DNA from: an uncultured Oscillospiraceae bacterium | Lineage (GTDB): Bacteria > Bacillota > Clostridia > Oscillospirales > Oscillospiraceae | Assembly: GCA_944386985.1 (NCBI GenBank) | Contig: CALXDD010000021.1 | Coordinates: 1 to 45,922, forward strand | DNA length: 45,922 nt | Direction of reading: 5' to 3' | Part shown: one piece after another, positions 7,723 through 15,889 of the stretch | Layout: every line of letters begins with the position of its first letter | How positions within the stretch are numbered: the stretch's first letter is position 1 | Notes under the pieces: model-generated | Told to the model about the DNA's origin: nothing | The model's database searches: none | The model's input: the letters and a program-made list of their open reading frames with translations, nothing else | Made by a program: the position numbers and the translations under genes

Positions 7723-9096
7723 TCAGAGCGTAACGACCGATTCGCAGCAATGGTAATCCGTATCGATATAGTTGGCAATTATGCGGGCTTTGAACTTGCG
7801 GGGGCTGCACATGGCGCCGCCGGACACGCTCAGATCCTCCGGTACCACAAACTTGATGCACTTGACCAGCACCTTCCGGCACGTCGGGAAATTGTGGGCG
7901 GGGATGGTCATGGTTTTCATGCCCCTCCGGTGCTCCGCGCCGTTTTGATCCACCTCGGTGAGGATTGCCGCCAAAGCCACCCGTTTTCCGGGACAGACCT
8001 TTTGAATAGTCACATCCATTTGAATGATCCGGCCCTGGGACTCCAGAGAGACGTCTCCCAGGTCCACCAGAACAGAATCCTTGCATCCCTCCACCGTCAA
8101 ATCCACCGGCTCAGGACACTCTTCCGGGTAGACTACATGGCTGCACTCTACCGACACGACAGGTTTTGGGAAAGTAACGATGTTCCCCTCCCGGTCAGAA
8201 TATGTGATGGACTGATTGACCGGCTTTGTCCCGGACTGTTGGCCTACATGGCGGATAAAAAAGTCCAGCGACGCGCTTTCGCTGGAGGTTACCCCTAACT
8301 GGGCGATATTCCACCGCAGGGATCGGGCGTCCAGCATGACAGCGGAGCCCTTTGCAGGCGGCAAAATGCTGGTAATGATAAAATCCGGGGTGACGACCTC
8401 ATCAATGATCACATCGGTAGCCCCCGGTTTGGAAATGTTGGCGGCCAGCTCCGCAAAGAGCGCCTCCAGGTCCGCCGCATCCGGCGTCACCGCTACATGG
8501 GAAGCATTCGGATCAGTAGCCCAGTCGTTCAACGCATTGACGTCCAGACCGCCGGAGCCAATCAGACCGATGCAGTAAATCACGATCCCTTGGGCTCTGG
8601 CTGCGGCAGCTGCCGGTGCGGGAGGTGCGCCGGCCGTGGTATTGCCGTCCGTGAACATGACGATGACCTTGGCATTGGCCGAGGCTGGATCAAACAGCTG
8701 AGCAGCTTTGGAAAAGGCGTCCGCGTGATTGGTGCTGCCGCTGGCTGTCAAACTGCCCACCGCGCTTTTCAGCGTGTCCACGGAGGTAATCAGTTGCGTG
8801 TCGGCGACGGCGTTATCGGAGAAACTGACAATCCCCATCCGGCTGCCCGAACCGATCTGTCCGTCCTTGCTGCCGTCTGTGGCTTCGTCAATAAGGTCAA
8901 TAAAGGTTTTGGCCCCCAGCTTCAGTTCTGTCAGGGGCGCACCCGCCATACTGCCGGAACGGTCCAGAACCAACACGATATCAGTAGGGTTGGAAATAAT
9001 GTCCGGCGCGGCTGTCAGCGCCAGAGTCACCCGCAAAGAACCGTCACAGTCGATGCGGTCTGTGTTGATCACTTTATTGGAATTTGTAACACCCAT
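7723..9096 (-). CDS. VWA-domain protein with cysteine-rich C-terminal domain, no signal peptide
   Basis: A 457-residue protein. Residues about 38-220 form a von Willebrand factor A domain: the metal-binding DxSxS motif 'VLVLDRSGSMAG', and 'VIVMFTDGNTTAG' for the later metal-site aspartate. After it comes a beta-rich segment ('VIIDEVVTPDFIITSILPP') like the C-terminal regions of other VWA proteins. The last ~140 residues carry about eight cysteines ('CSHVVYPEECPEPV', 'CCESVVTL') and resemble no named domain I can cite. There is no signal peptide or membrane span, so the protein stays inside the cell or, if made in a mother cell, goes onto a spore. It is divergent from a cysteine-rich protein gene across 167 bases. 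A role in assembling a spore surface layer is a guess from this pairing; a metal-dependent adhesion role is the general VWA function. Confidence 0.75.
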   Translation of the reverse strand: MGVTNSNKVINTDRIDCDGSLRVTLALTAAPDIISNPTDIVLVLDRSGSMAGAPLTELKLGAKTFIDLIDEATDGSKDGQIGSGSRMGIVSFSDNAVADTQLITSVDTLKSAVGSLTASGSTNHADAFSKAAQLFDPASANAKVIVMFTDGNTTAGAPPAPAAAAARAQGIVIYCIGLIGSGGLDVNALNDWATDPNASHVAVTPDAADLEALFAELAANISKPGATDVIIDEVVTPDFIITSILPPAKGSAVMLDARSLRWNIAQLGVTSSESASLDFFIRHVGQQSGTKPVNQSITYSDREGNIVTFPKPVVSVECSHVVYPEECPEPVDLTVEGCKDSVLVDLGDVSLESQGRIIQMDVTIQKVCPGKRVALAAILTEVDQNGAEHRRGMKTMTIPAHNFPTCRKVLVKCIKFVVPEDLSVSGGAMCSPRKFKARIIANYIDTDYHCCESVVTL

Positions 9097-9263
9097 GTGT
9101 GTTACCTCCTTCTGGGAGATGCTCCCGCCTCATCCTATGACGGGAACGGCAAAATTGTCCCCTCCCCTCTGTCTATGCCGTTTATTTGGCCTGGGGCAGG
9201 AACCATTTCTTACTCTGCACATAGTATGAGAATGGCCATTGCCAGAAAGGAGACTCTTTTTAT
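9097..9263. promoter_or_regulatory. Divergent promoter region of VWA and cysteine-rich genes
   Basis: This 167-base gap must drive both genes. For the plus-strand gene, CATAGTAT at 9220-9227 matches the CATANNNT -10 pattern of mother-cell sporulation factors sigma-E/sigma-K, with an AC at 9202-9203, 16 bases further upstream. The match is short and could be chance. The plus-strand gene has AAAGGAGA at 9246-9253, and the minus-strand gene has GGAGGT before its ATG. Confidence 0.35.
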
Positions 9264-9626
9264 ATGGTCGATTTAAATCCGGAAGTCCTCAATGAAACGC
9301 AGACCTGCCCCGCTGTGGGCTATCAGTCCGCCTCCATCTGCGTCCCTGTGACCGTCACCCCCTTTGCTCAGACCGGCGTTACCACCACCAAATGCTGCGG
9401 CAATCCGGTGGTTACCTCCGGCCGTGAGATATGCGGCGGCGTGAAAAACGGCTCCTGCTTTTTCACCATCACTCAGGATATCTGCGTGGCGGTTCCTGTG
9501 GAATTCGGCGCGGTGGCCACGGTAGGCGACAGCTATGTCAACTGCAACGGAGCTTCTGAGGAGGATATCTGCACCGACTGCGGAAAGATTCCCCCTCTCA
9601 CCGAACCTGCAGCGCCTGTAGTGTAA
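9264..9626 (+). CDS. Small cysteine-rich protein, possible spore-surface protein
   Basis: A 120-residue protein with ten cysteines, spread as single residues and as 'KCCG' and 'CTDCGK' pairs, in a sequence rich in Val, Thr and Pro ('ICVPVTVTPFAQTG', 'ICVAVPVEFGAVATVGD'). It has no signal peptide, membrane span or known catalytic motif. The two 'IC.PV.V' segments look like an internal duplication of a beta-strand unit. ATG at 9264 follows AAAGGAGA by 10 bases. It is transcribed away from the VWA protein, which also has a cysteine-rich tail, so the two may crosslink or assemble together. Spore coat or exosporium is the most natural setting for such secretion-signal-free cysteine-rich proteins, but that is inference; the family is not one I can name. 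Confidence 0.65.
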   Translation: MVDLNPEVLNETQTCPAVGYQSASICVPVTVTPFAQTGVTTTKCCGNPVVTSGREICGGVKNGSCFFTITQDICVAVPVEFGAVATVGDSYVNCNGASEEDICTDCGKIPPLTEPAAPVV

Positions 9627-9689
9627 CCATATTCCCTGGGGAGCGGACACGCCGGGATCGAATTGTGTCCTTTCTGCAGAATATTCTCA

Positions 9690-9718
9690 GCCTTCCGCCA
9701 AGTGCGGAAGGCTTTTTT
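9690..9718 (+). terminator. Intrinsic terminator after the cysteine-rich gene
   Basis: A perfect 9-bp stem (9690-9698 with 9704-9712), a 5-base loop and six T residues (9713-9718). It lies 64 bases after the cysteine-rich protein's stop. The remaining 226 bases up to the next gene hold nothing I recognise. Confidence 0.9.
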
Positions 9719-9944
9719 ATGATCGGTACGACCTCTGCAGCCATGTCCCTCAGTCCCCTGCGCCGCTGCCGCGTATGTTTGCGGGCATTCCGGTCAGACT
9801 ATAAGGAAGGGGGCGCGGCCGGTTTTGGATTCTCTGCCCTGCCCGGATTCCCCTTCTCCGCTTTTTAAAGGTGAGGGAACCCCGCGGCAGCGCACTCAAA
9901 ACTGCCTATTTTATCCCCCTCAACTGATGTATGGAGGTATTCAG

Positions 9945-10124
9945 ATGGCGAAAAAGGGAATGGCCCGCCCGGAGTGGACCCACACACAGCCCCGAAATGA
10001 GGTATCCCCCGTTCCGATGATCCAGGGAAAAGCCAAGCACGGAAAGGAACGGGCAAATCCCATTGTGGAGGGAACTTCCGGCCCTGAGCAAAAGGTTTAC
10101 CACGACGGTCCTGCCGGCAGATAA
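9945..10124 (+). CDS. 59-residue basic hydrophilic protein, unknown function
   Basis: The protein begins MAKKGMARPEWTHTQPRNEV and ends YHDGPAGR. It is rich in Lys, Arg, Pro, Gln and Glu, with no hydrophobic core or cysteines, so it is likely extended or disordered. ATG at 9945 follows ATGGAGGT by about 8 bases, a good ribosome binding site, and a strong hairpin (10125-10162) begins at the stop codon. Both ends are therefore well defined. I do not recognise the family. Small, basic, disordered proteins of this kind are often spore-core or nucleic-acid-associated, but nothing here shows that. Confidence 0.6.
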   Translation: MAKKGMARPEWTHTQPRNEVSPVPMIQGKAKHGKERANPIVEGTSGPEQKVYHDGPAGR

Positions 10125-10162
10125 AAGGGGTGCGGACAGACACAGTGCTGTCCGCACCCCTT
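10125..10162. terminator. Bidirectional hairpin between small protein and MFS gene
   Basis: A perfect 15-bp stem (10125-10139 with 10148-10162) and an 8-base loop. The minus-strand reading is followed by TTTTAT and so ends the MFS transcript. The plus-strand reading lacks a T-run but would still cap the 59-residue gene's transcript. Confidence 0.75.
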
Positions 10163-10226
10163 CGGCGTATACCGGAAAAATAGGCTTTCTATTGTACGCT
10201 GTTCTCCCAACCGGTATGATGCAGGA

Positions 10227-11489
10227 TCACAGGCGGCGCTGTCTGGCCGGCGCCCAGCGGATCGCCAGCATCATCAGGCTGAAGGCCGCTGCTGCAAGGA
10301 CCAGCACAAGGACAAAGACCGGAATGAAGGAACCCAGCAGATCGAACAGGGCGCTGAAAGCCACCACGCTCAGGGCGCTCCCCGCATAGAAAAATGCCAT
10401 CAGCGTCCCGTTGATGCCGTCCGCCGCCTTCGGTCCGAAGACAGGGAGAGTCACCGACGAGCTGATATTCTGGATAGGGGTACCCGCAGAGATGAAGATG
10501 ATGTTCAAAACCAGCACAAAGGCCGCCGGGAGAACGGTTCCCCAGAGGATGGCCATGGAGACGCCGATGGCGAACATACCGAAAATCACGGTGATGAAGG
10601 TTTTGATCCCCCACCGGTCCGCCACGCCGCCCACCAGGATGGAGACAAGCCCCCCCAGCAGCGTCATGGCGCTGGCGTAAGTGGAGGCGTGTGCCTGAGA
10701 CACGCCGTTGGAGGTCCAGAAGGTGGTGGCGAAGCTGGAAAACGTGGCCAGCAGCATGGAGCCGAAGAAGGTGGCCGCGATCATCAGGAAGAAGGATCTG
10801 CTCTTTCTGGCCTCGGCAGGGGTGAGATCCTCCCCATCAGAGTCGCGGCGGTTCACGGTTTCAGCCTGCTCTCCTTTGTCCGCTCCCAGAGCGCGCTGTC
10901 CCAGCTGCTCCGGATCATCCCGGATCAGGAAAAGCTCGCTGAACAGCGCGCCGCCCACGGCAATAGCCCCCAGCAGAAGGTACATATTCCGCTGTCCTAA
11001 TGTGCCGATCAGATTCCCGGCCAGGAACATGAAGAGTGCGCCTCCAAAGGCTGAGCAGCCGAACACCACGCCGATCACCGTATTCCGCTTGTCAATGAAC
11101 CAGCGGTTGATCACCGACGCGCAGGTCACCTGGGCGCCCCAGGCCAGAATGAACCCGCTGATGCCGTTGGACACATACAGCATCCACGGTGCGGACGCGA
11201 AGGCGTTGATCAGCATAAAGGCGGCGCAGATGGCGGTGCCGGTGATCAGCAGCCTGCGGGGATGGAGCCTTTGGAGCATGGTCCCGGCGGTAAAGGACGC
11301 CAGGAAGCCGATCAAGGTCCCCAGTGCGCTGGAGGCGGAGAGGAGGGTCAGGGAGCAGCCGAAGTGCTCCAGAAAGTAGGGGATCATGGCGGCCCAGATG
11401 TAGCAGCATCCCAGATGGAAGAAAATGACGATCCCGCAGCCTGCGGCTACGCGGTACCCGGAAAAGCGCTGTGATTCCATTTTTTGCAT
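10227..11489 (-). CDS. MFS transporter, sugar/organic-acid type
   Basis: A 420-residue protein with about 12 hydrophobic segments and a charged central loop (about 205-235), the classic major facilitator layout. The segment 'ADRWGIKTF' after transmembrane helix 8 is the second-half copy of the MFS loop signature. The overall sequence resembles the OFA/monocarboxylate branch and other Firmicutes MFS carriers of small organic acids or sugars; substrate cannot be read from sequence. It is the last gene of a minus-strand cluster, about 90 bases after the split transketolase and two dehydrogenases, so it most likely imports the compound those enzymes degrade. ATG at 11489 follows an AGGGAG ribosome binding site. 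A strong hairpin ends the transcript. Confidence 0.8.
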   Translation of the reverse strand: MQKMESQRFSGYRVAAGCGIVIFFHLGCCYIWAAMIPYFLEHFGCSLTLLSASSALGTLIGFLASFTAGTMLQRLHPRRLLITGTAICAAFMLINAFASAPWMLYVSNGISGFILAWGAQVTCASVINRWFIDKRNTVIGVVFGCSAFGGALFMFLAGNLIGTLGQRNMYLLLGAIAVGGALFSELFLIRDDPEQLGQRALGADKGEQAETVNRRDSDGEDLTPAEARKSRSFFLMIAATFFGSMLLATFSSFATTFWTSNGVSQAHASTYASAMTLLGGLVSILVGGVADRWGIKTFITVIFGMFAIGVSMAILWGTVLPAAFVLVLNIIFISAGTPIQNISSSVTLPVFGPKAADGINGTLMAFFYAGSALSVVAFSALFDLLGSFIPVFVLVLVLAAAAFSLMMLAIRWAPARQRRL

Positions 11490-11579
11490 ATTGATTTCTC
11501 CCTGATCGTGAGATGGCTGCAGCGGCGGACCGCTGCAGCCATCCTGAATGGTTTTATGGCATTGTGTAGACCGGCGCCG

Positions 11580-12536
11580 TTACAGCAGCGACTTCATGGC
11601 CTCATACAGGCCGTTTGCGTCCATGCCGTTCTTGGCATACAGGAACTCCGGGGTGGCAATGGGCACAAAGTGGTCGGGGCAGCCCCGGCAGACCAGCTTG
11701 CAGGCGATGCCGGCCTCGGCAATGGCGGAGCCCACCAGCTGGCCCAGGCCGCCCAGCAGATTGTGGTCCTGAGCGGCCACCACCCGGCCGGTTCTGGCGG
11801 CGTCGATCACCGCCTCCTTGTCCAGGGGCTTGATGGTGTGCATATCCACCACCCGCACATCCTTGCCCAGCTCCTCCTTGATCCGCCGGGCGGCCTCCAT
11901 GGCGAAATGGACCATGATGCCGGTGCAGATGAAGGCGCCGTCGTTTCCGGTCTTGGGGATCAGAGCCTTCCCGATCTTGTAGTCCACATCCACGGGATAC
12001 AGAGAGGAGGTGGCCTCCCGGCCCAGCCGGATGTACACAGGACCGTCCAGCTCCATGGCGGCCTCCAGGACCTTGATGATCTGCTGGGGATCGCCGGGCT
12101 CAATAACGGTCATGTTGTTGCAGGCCACCATCAGCGCGGAGTCCTCCAGGCCGCAGTGAGTGCAGCCGGAGATGCCGTTGGAGTAGCCGGCGCCGTTGCC
12201 GATGATGATGACCGGCAGCTTGGAGTAGCAGATATCCGTGCGGACCTGCTCGTAGGCCCGCATGGAGGCAAAGGGCGCGAAAGCAAAGGCCAGGGGCTTG
12301 AAGCCCTCGTGGGCCATGCCCGCCGCCACGCTCATGAGGCTCTGCTCGGCAATGCCGGTGTTGTAGCAGCGCTCCGGATACTTCTCCTTGAAGGAGGCGA
12401 TCCGGGAGGAGATGTCCACGTCGGCGGTAATGACCACCATATTGCTGTACTTGTCGCCCAGCTCCCCCAAGCACTTGCCAACGGCGTCCCGGGCACTCAT
12501 CAGCTGTCCCACAGACAAAGTTACAGGCATACCCAT
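11580..12536 (-). CDS. Transketolase, C-terminal subunit
   Basis: A 318-residue protein covering the pyrimidine-binding and C-terminal domains of transketolase: 'DISSRIASFKEKYPERCYNTGIAEQSLMSVAAGMAHEG' holds the catalytic glutamate (GIAEQ) that activates thiamine diphosphate, and 'GCTHCGLEDSALM' and 'VYIRLGRE' are typical of the family. Split transketolases are common in Firmicutes and archaea, each half being about 280-320 residues. I place the start at ATG 12536, which overlaps the upstream subunit's stop as TGATG and has GGGGTG upstream; a GTG at 12551 would add five residues. Transfers two-carbon units between ketose and aldose sugars. Its placement with dehydrogenases and a transporter suggests a dedicated catabolic role rather than the central pentose-phosphate pathway. 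Confidence 0.85.
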   Translation of the reverse strand: MGMPVTLSVGQLMSARDAVGKCLGELGDKYSNMVVITADVDISSRIASFKEKYPERCYNTGIAEQSLMSVAAGMAHEGFKPLAFAFAPFASMRAYEQVRTDICYSKLPVIIIGNGAGYSNGISGCTHCGLEDSALMVACNNMTVIEPGDPQQIIKVLEAAMELDGPVYIRLGREATSSLYPVDVDYKIGKALIPKTGNDGAFICTGIMVHFAMEAARRIKEELGKDVRVVDMHTIKPLDKEAVIDAARTGRVVAAQDHNLLGGLGQLVGSAIAEAGIACKLVCRGCPDHFVPIATPEFLYAKNGMDANGLYEAMKSLL

Positions 12537-13390
12537 CAGTTTGCACCCCACTTTCTTTCATAGGCCGCCGTCAGTTCGTCTTTGGCCTTGATCCAGTCCT
12601 CCTCGCTGACACAACCGGCGTGCCAGGCGGAGTTGTTCTCCATAAAGCTGACGCCGTGCCCCTTGACGGTGTGGCCGATGATGACGGTGGGCTTGTCGCT
12701 GTCCACCGCCGGCAGGCCGTCAATGGCGTCGATGATCTGCTCCATATCGTGGCCGTCGATCTCCACCACGTTCCACCCGAAGGCCCGCCATTTGTCCGGG
12801 AAGGGATTCATGGCCATGTACTCCTCGGTGAAGCCGTCGAAGGACATCATGTTGCGGTCCACAAATACCGCCAGATTGGCCAGCTTGTACTGGTGGGCAA
12901 AGAGCGCCGCCTCCCAGATGGAGCCCTCGCCGCACTCGCCGTCGCCCACCACGCAGTAGACCCGGCTCTTGGAGCCCTTGGCCTTCAAAGCGGCGGCGAT
13001 GCCGGTGGCCACGGGAAGTCCGTGGCCCAAGGAGCCGGTGGACACGTCCACATAGGGATTGGCCAGGTTGCAGGAGTGCATGCCGAAGCGGCCGAAGTCC
13101 GTGGCGTACTCCTTATAAATGTCCTGCTTGTCGTAGCAGCCGATTTTCGCCTGGCTGAAAGATGTGACGGCGGCGGCGTGTCCCTTGGACAGGACGAAGC
13201 GGTCCCGGCCCTCCCACCTGGGATTTTTCACGTCATACCGCATTGCGTAGGTCCAGATAGCGGCCATCATATCCGACACAGACAGATCGCCGCCGATGTG
13301 GATCAGGGTCTGATGGCACAGGTCCAGCAGATCCAGCTTGATCTCCAGCGCATTTTTTGCAATGCGCTGAACGAGCGCTTTCTCGGCCAT
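12536..13390 (-). CDS. Transketolase, N-terminal (TPP-binding) subunit
   Basis: A 284-residue protein with the thiamine-diphosphate/Mg motif 'GDGECGEGSIWEAALFA' ending in 'VDRNMMSFDG', plus the N-terminal elements 'HIGGDLSVSDMM' and 'DRFVLSKGHAAA' seen in transketolase PP domains. It needs the downstream C-terminal subunit to make an active enzyme, with which it overlaps by the shared TGATG. ATG at 13390 has GGAGAG upstream. It follows two zinc alcohol dehydrogenases on the same strand. One possible scheme is that a polyol or sugar acid is oxidised to a ketose and then cleaved by transketolase, but no isomerase, kinase or aldolase is next to it, so the substrate remains open. Confidence 0.87.
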   Translation of the reverse strand: MAEKALVQRIAKNALEIKLDLLDLCHQTLIHIGGDLSVSDMMAAIWTYAMRYDVKNPRWEGRDRFVLSKGHAAAVTSFSQAKIGCYDKQDIYKEYATDFGRFGMHSCNLANPYVDVSTGSLGHGLPVATGIAAALKAKGSKSRVYCVVGDGECGEGSIWEAALFAHQYKLANLAVFVDRNMMSFDGFTEEYMAMNPFPDKWRAFGWNVVEIDGHDMEQIIDAIDGLPAVDSDKPTVIIGHTVKGHGVSFMENNSAWHAGCVSEEDWIKAKDELTAAYERKWGAN

Positions 13391-13489
13391 AATGTTCTCT
13401 CCTTTACAATGTTTTTGTGGTCCGCGCAGAGCAGCAGGCAGACAAAAGCGCTGCCCCGCGCCTGCCGGAAGCTTGCCGAAGACGGCCTT

Positions 13490-14521
13490 CTATGCAAACT
13501 TCAGCAGCGATTTGATGGTTCTGCCCTGCATCTGGTCCTGGAATGCCTTCTCAAAGTCCTCGGGCGCAAATTCACAGCCGTCCACCAGCAGGGTGTCCAG
13601 GTCCAGCACCTCCGTCAGGGCGATGCTTCTGGGGAACGTGTAGGGGGACTGGAGCACACCGCTGATGATGGTCACCTCCCGGGAGAATGCCTTGAAGAGC
13701 GGAAGACGGTAGGCGTAGTCCGGGCGGTACATGGCCGCGAAGAACTCTAACGTGCCGCCCATAGCCACCAGCTCCTCCAGACCGTCGCAGGCGCCGGCGC
13801 TGCCGGATGCCTCGATGACCACGTCGAAGCCCCGGCCCTCCGTGATCTCCATGGCCGCCGCCAGCCGGTCCTCTCCCACAGGGTCCACAGTGTGAGACAC
13901 TCCCAGCTTTCTCAGGATCTCCCGCTTTGCCGGGATGGGTTCAAACACCGTCAGCCTGGTGGCGCCGGACCGCAGCGCCAGCTGGGCCAGGAGCATCCCC
14001 ATGGCGCCGCCGCCGGAGATGGCCACTGTATTGCCGGGCCGGATCCGGCACAGGTCGATCCCGTGAAGGCAGACGGAGATGGGCTCCACCAGGGCGCCCT
14101 TCTGAAAGCTGACGCTGTCCGGCAGCTTGTAGACAGCCTGTTCTCCCACCACGATGTACTCCGCCATAGCCCCGGCCACCACGGTTTTGTGGTCGCAGAA
14201 CTGCTCCTGTCCGTTGCGGCAGTAGTAGCAGCTGCCGCAGTGCTCATTGAAGCAGAAGGTCACCCGGTCCCCCACCTTCAGTCCCTTGGTAACCGCTCCG
14301 CTGCCCAGTTCCACAATGGTGCCGGTGGCCTCGTGACCCATGGGCAGTCCCTCCGGGTCAGCGGCCAAAAAGTCAAATTCCGCCCGCTTGAGGTGCAAAT
14401 CGGAGCCGCAGACGCCGCAGTAAGCCACCTTGATCTTCACATCTGTGGGCCTGAGGCACTTCGGCTCCGGCGCATCCACCAGACGAAGCTCCCCGTTTCC
14501 GTAATAGCGAACACTCTTCAT
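13490..14521 (-). CDS. Zinc-dependent alcohol/polyol dehydrogenase (1)
   Basis: A 343-residue medium-chain dehydrogenase. Catalytic zinc: 'CGVCGSDLHL' (first Cys) and 'GHEATG' (His-Glu). Structural zinc: 'CGSCYYCRNGQEQFC' with all four cysteines. Rossmann fold: 'AISGGGAMGMLLAQLA' near residue 170. The closest families by motif are sorbitol/idonate/threonine dehydrogenases, which oxidise a secondary alcohol next to another hydroxyl using NAD(P). It is the second gene of the minus-strand cluster, 30 bases after a paralogue. A ~100-base gap to the transketolase N-subunit holds nothing clear. Substrate is unknown. Confidence 0.85.
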   Translation of the reverse strand: MKSVRYYGNGELRLVDAPEPKCLRPTDVKIKVAYCGVCGSDLHLKRAEFDFLAADPEGLPMGHEATGTIVELGSGAVTKGLKVGDRVTFCFNEHCGSCYYCRNGQEQFCDHKTVVAGAMAEYIVVGEQAVYKLPDSVSFQKGALVEPISVCLHGIDLCRIRPGNTVAISGGGAMGMLLAQLALRSGATRLTVFEPIPAKREILRKLGVSHTVDPVGEDRLAAAMEITEGRGFDVVIEASGSAGACDGLEELVAMGGTLEFFAAMYRPDYAYRLPLFKAFSREVTIISGVLQSPYTFPRSIALTEVLDLDTLLVDGCEFAPEDFEKAFQDQMQGRTIKSLLKFA

Positions 14522-14551
14522 TCCATTGCCCCTTTCTACTTCTTCGGGATG

Positions 14552-15613
14552 CTACTTGGTGCAGTCCACAATGATCTTGTTGTTTTTGGATTCCAGAAAT
14601 GCGTGGAAGACCTCCACGCCGTCGCTGAGCTTCATCTCCCTGGTAACGATGGTGTCCAGCTGCATCCGGGGAATCAGATCCATCACCCTGGGGTAGTTGT
14701 AGAAGTTGGTGAAGACAGTCTGTACCCGCCCCTCCTTTTCATAGAGGTCATACAGATTCAGCGGCAGCTCATAGTCCATGGGATACACGGCGAAATAGAC
14801 CAGACGGCCCCGATAAGCGAGCAATTTAGGAAGCTGGGGCGCTGCGGAGGGGACGCCAGCCACATCGTAGACCACGTCGTAGCCCCGGCCGCCGGTAAGC
14901 TCCATACCCCGCTCCACGATGTCCTCTTTGGTGGGGTCGATGACATGCTGGGCGCCCAGCTTCAGCGCCAAGGCCCGCTTCTCGGGAACCGGGTCGGACA
15001 CCGTCACATTGGTGCAGCCCCGCAGCAGGAGCATGTTCAGGTTGATGGAGCCGATGGCCCCGCAGCCCTGGAGCAGTACGCTGTCTCCGATGCGGATGTC
15101 CGCCAGGTCCATGCCGTCCATGGCCGAGGCCATAGGCTCCGCCAGGCAGTAGTACTTGGGGTCCACAGGGCTGTTTTCCGGGATTTTGAAGCACTGCTGG
15201 GGCTGGGCGGTGATGTACTCGGTGAGGCCGCCGAAGAAGGAGCCGGCAATCGGGTGAGCGCAGCCGTTGCCGAAGCCCCGCTTGCACTGGGGGCAGCTGC
15301 CGCAGGGCGCCACGGCGTTGACCACCACCTTGTCCCCTACCTGGAAGCCGGCCTCTGCCCCATGAGGATTCAGCTCTACAATGGTACCGCAGACCTCGTG
15401 GCCCATCACCCAGGGCGCCGGCATTCCGTACAGGCCCAGTGTTACGATGTGTACGTCGGTAGCGCACATGGCACACCACTCCACCCGGATCTTCATCCCA
15501 TCGGTGGGCTGCAGTTCCGGCTTCGGAATATCGGTCAGCTCACACACTCCCGGGGAAATCAAATTCCGCTTCTCTCCCAGGACGGCCGCTTTCGTCATCA
15601 CCAATGCTTTCAT
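14552..15613 (-). CDS. Zinc-dependent alcohol/polyol dehydrogenase (2)
   Basis: A 353-residue medium-chain dehydrogenase. Catalytic zinc ligands lie in 'CAMCATDVHI' and 'GHEVCG'; the structural zinc cluster is 'CGSCPQCKRGFGNGC'; the nucleotide-binding loop is 'LLQGCGAIGSINLNML'. It is a distant paralogue of the next gene, and the two probably catalyse successive or alternative oxidations of the same polyol. It is first in the minus-strand cluster, reading away from the AraC regulator gene across 276 bases, so the regulator probably controls this promoter. ATG at 15613 has an AAAGGAGGAA ribosome binding site. Confidence 0.85.
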   Translation of the reverse strand: MKALVMTKAAVLGEKRNLISPGVCELTDIPKPELQPTDGMKIRVEWCAMCATDVHIVTLGLYGMPAPWVMGHEVCGTIVELNPHGAEAGFQVGDKVVVNAVAPCGSCPQCKRGFGNGCAHPIAGSFFGGLTEYITAQPQQCFKIPENSPVDPKYYCLAEPMASAMDGMDLADIRIGDSVLLQGCGAIGSINLNMLLLRGCTNVTVSDPVPEKRALALKLGAQHVIDPTKEDIVERGMELTGGRGYDVVYDVAGVPSAAPQLPKLLAYRGRLVYFAVYPMDYELPLNLYDLYEKEGRVQTVFTNFYNYPRVMDLIPRMQLDTIVTREMKLSDGVEVFHAFLESKNNKIIVDCTK

Positions 15614-15782
15614 GTCGTTCCTCCTTTGCGTTTTGTGATGATTCTGCTGTCTGCCCTTTATTTTAGGATATTTTTTACAAAAATGCGTCTATTTTCCCGT
15701 GGAACTATGGTCAGTATTTTGTGATTCTTCCTTCTCACAGGAGAACTGCCCTGCCGCCACCTCCCCCGTGAGATTTGATTTT

Positions 15783-15799
15783 TTGTCCTCACAGGACAA
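15783..15799. promoter_or_regulatory. Perfect inverted repeat in the divergent control region
   Basis: The repeat TTGTCCT-CAC-AGGACAA has 7-bp arms and a 3-base spacer. It sits in the AT-rich 276-base gap between the divergent dehydrogenase and AraC-regulator genes. A weaker relative (TTCTC-ACAG-GAGAA) lies at about 15,732-15,745, sharing the CACAGGA core. AraC proteins usually bind direct repeats, so an unrelated repressor or an RNA hairpin is also possible. Confidence 0.4.
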
Positions 15800-15889
15800 T
15801 ATTTTTACCATCCGTAGACAAACCGCAAAATAAAGGAGTATGATAGTCTCAGCTATTGTGTCCGCAAACCCAGAAAGAAGAGGAGCTAA

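Noticed and set aside
7414-8298. 294-codon plus-strand frame at the end of the VWA gene
   Set aside because: Mostly antisense to the VWA gene and crosses its terminator; no family.
13892-15724. 610-codon plus-strand open frame
   Set aside because: Antisense to two zinc dehydrogenases with full metal-binding motifs.
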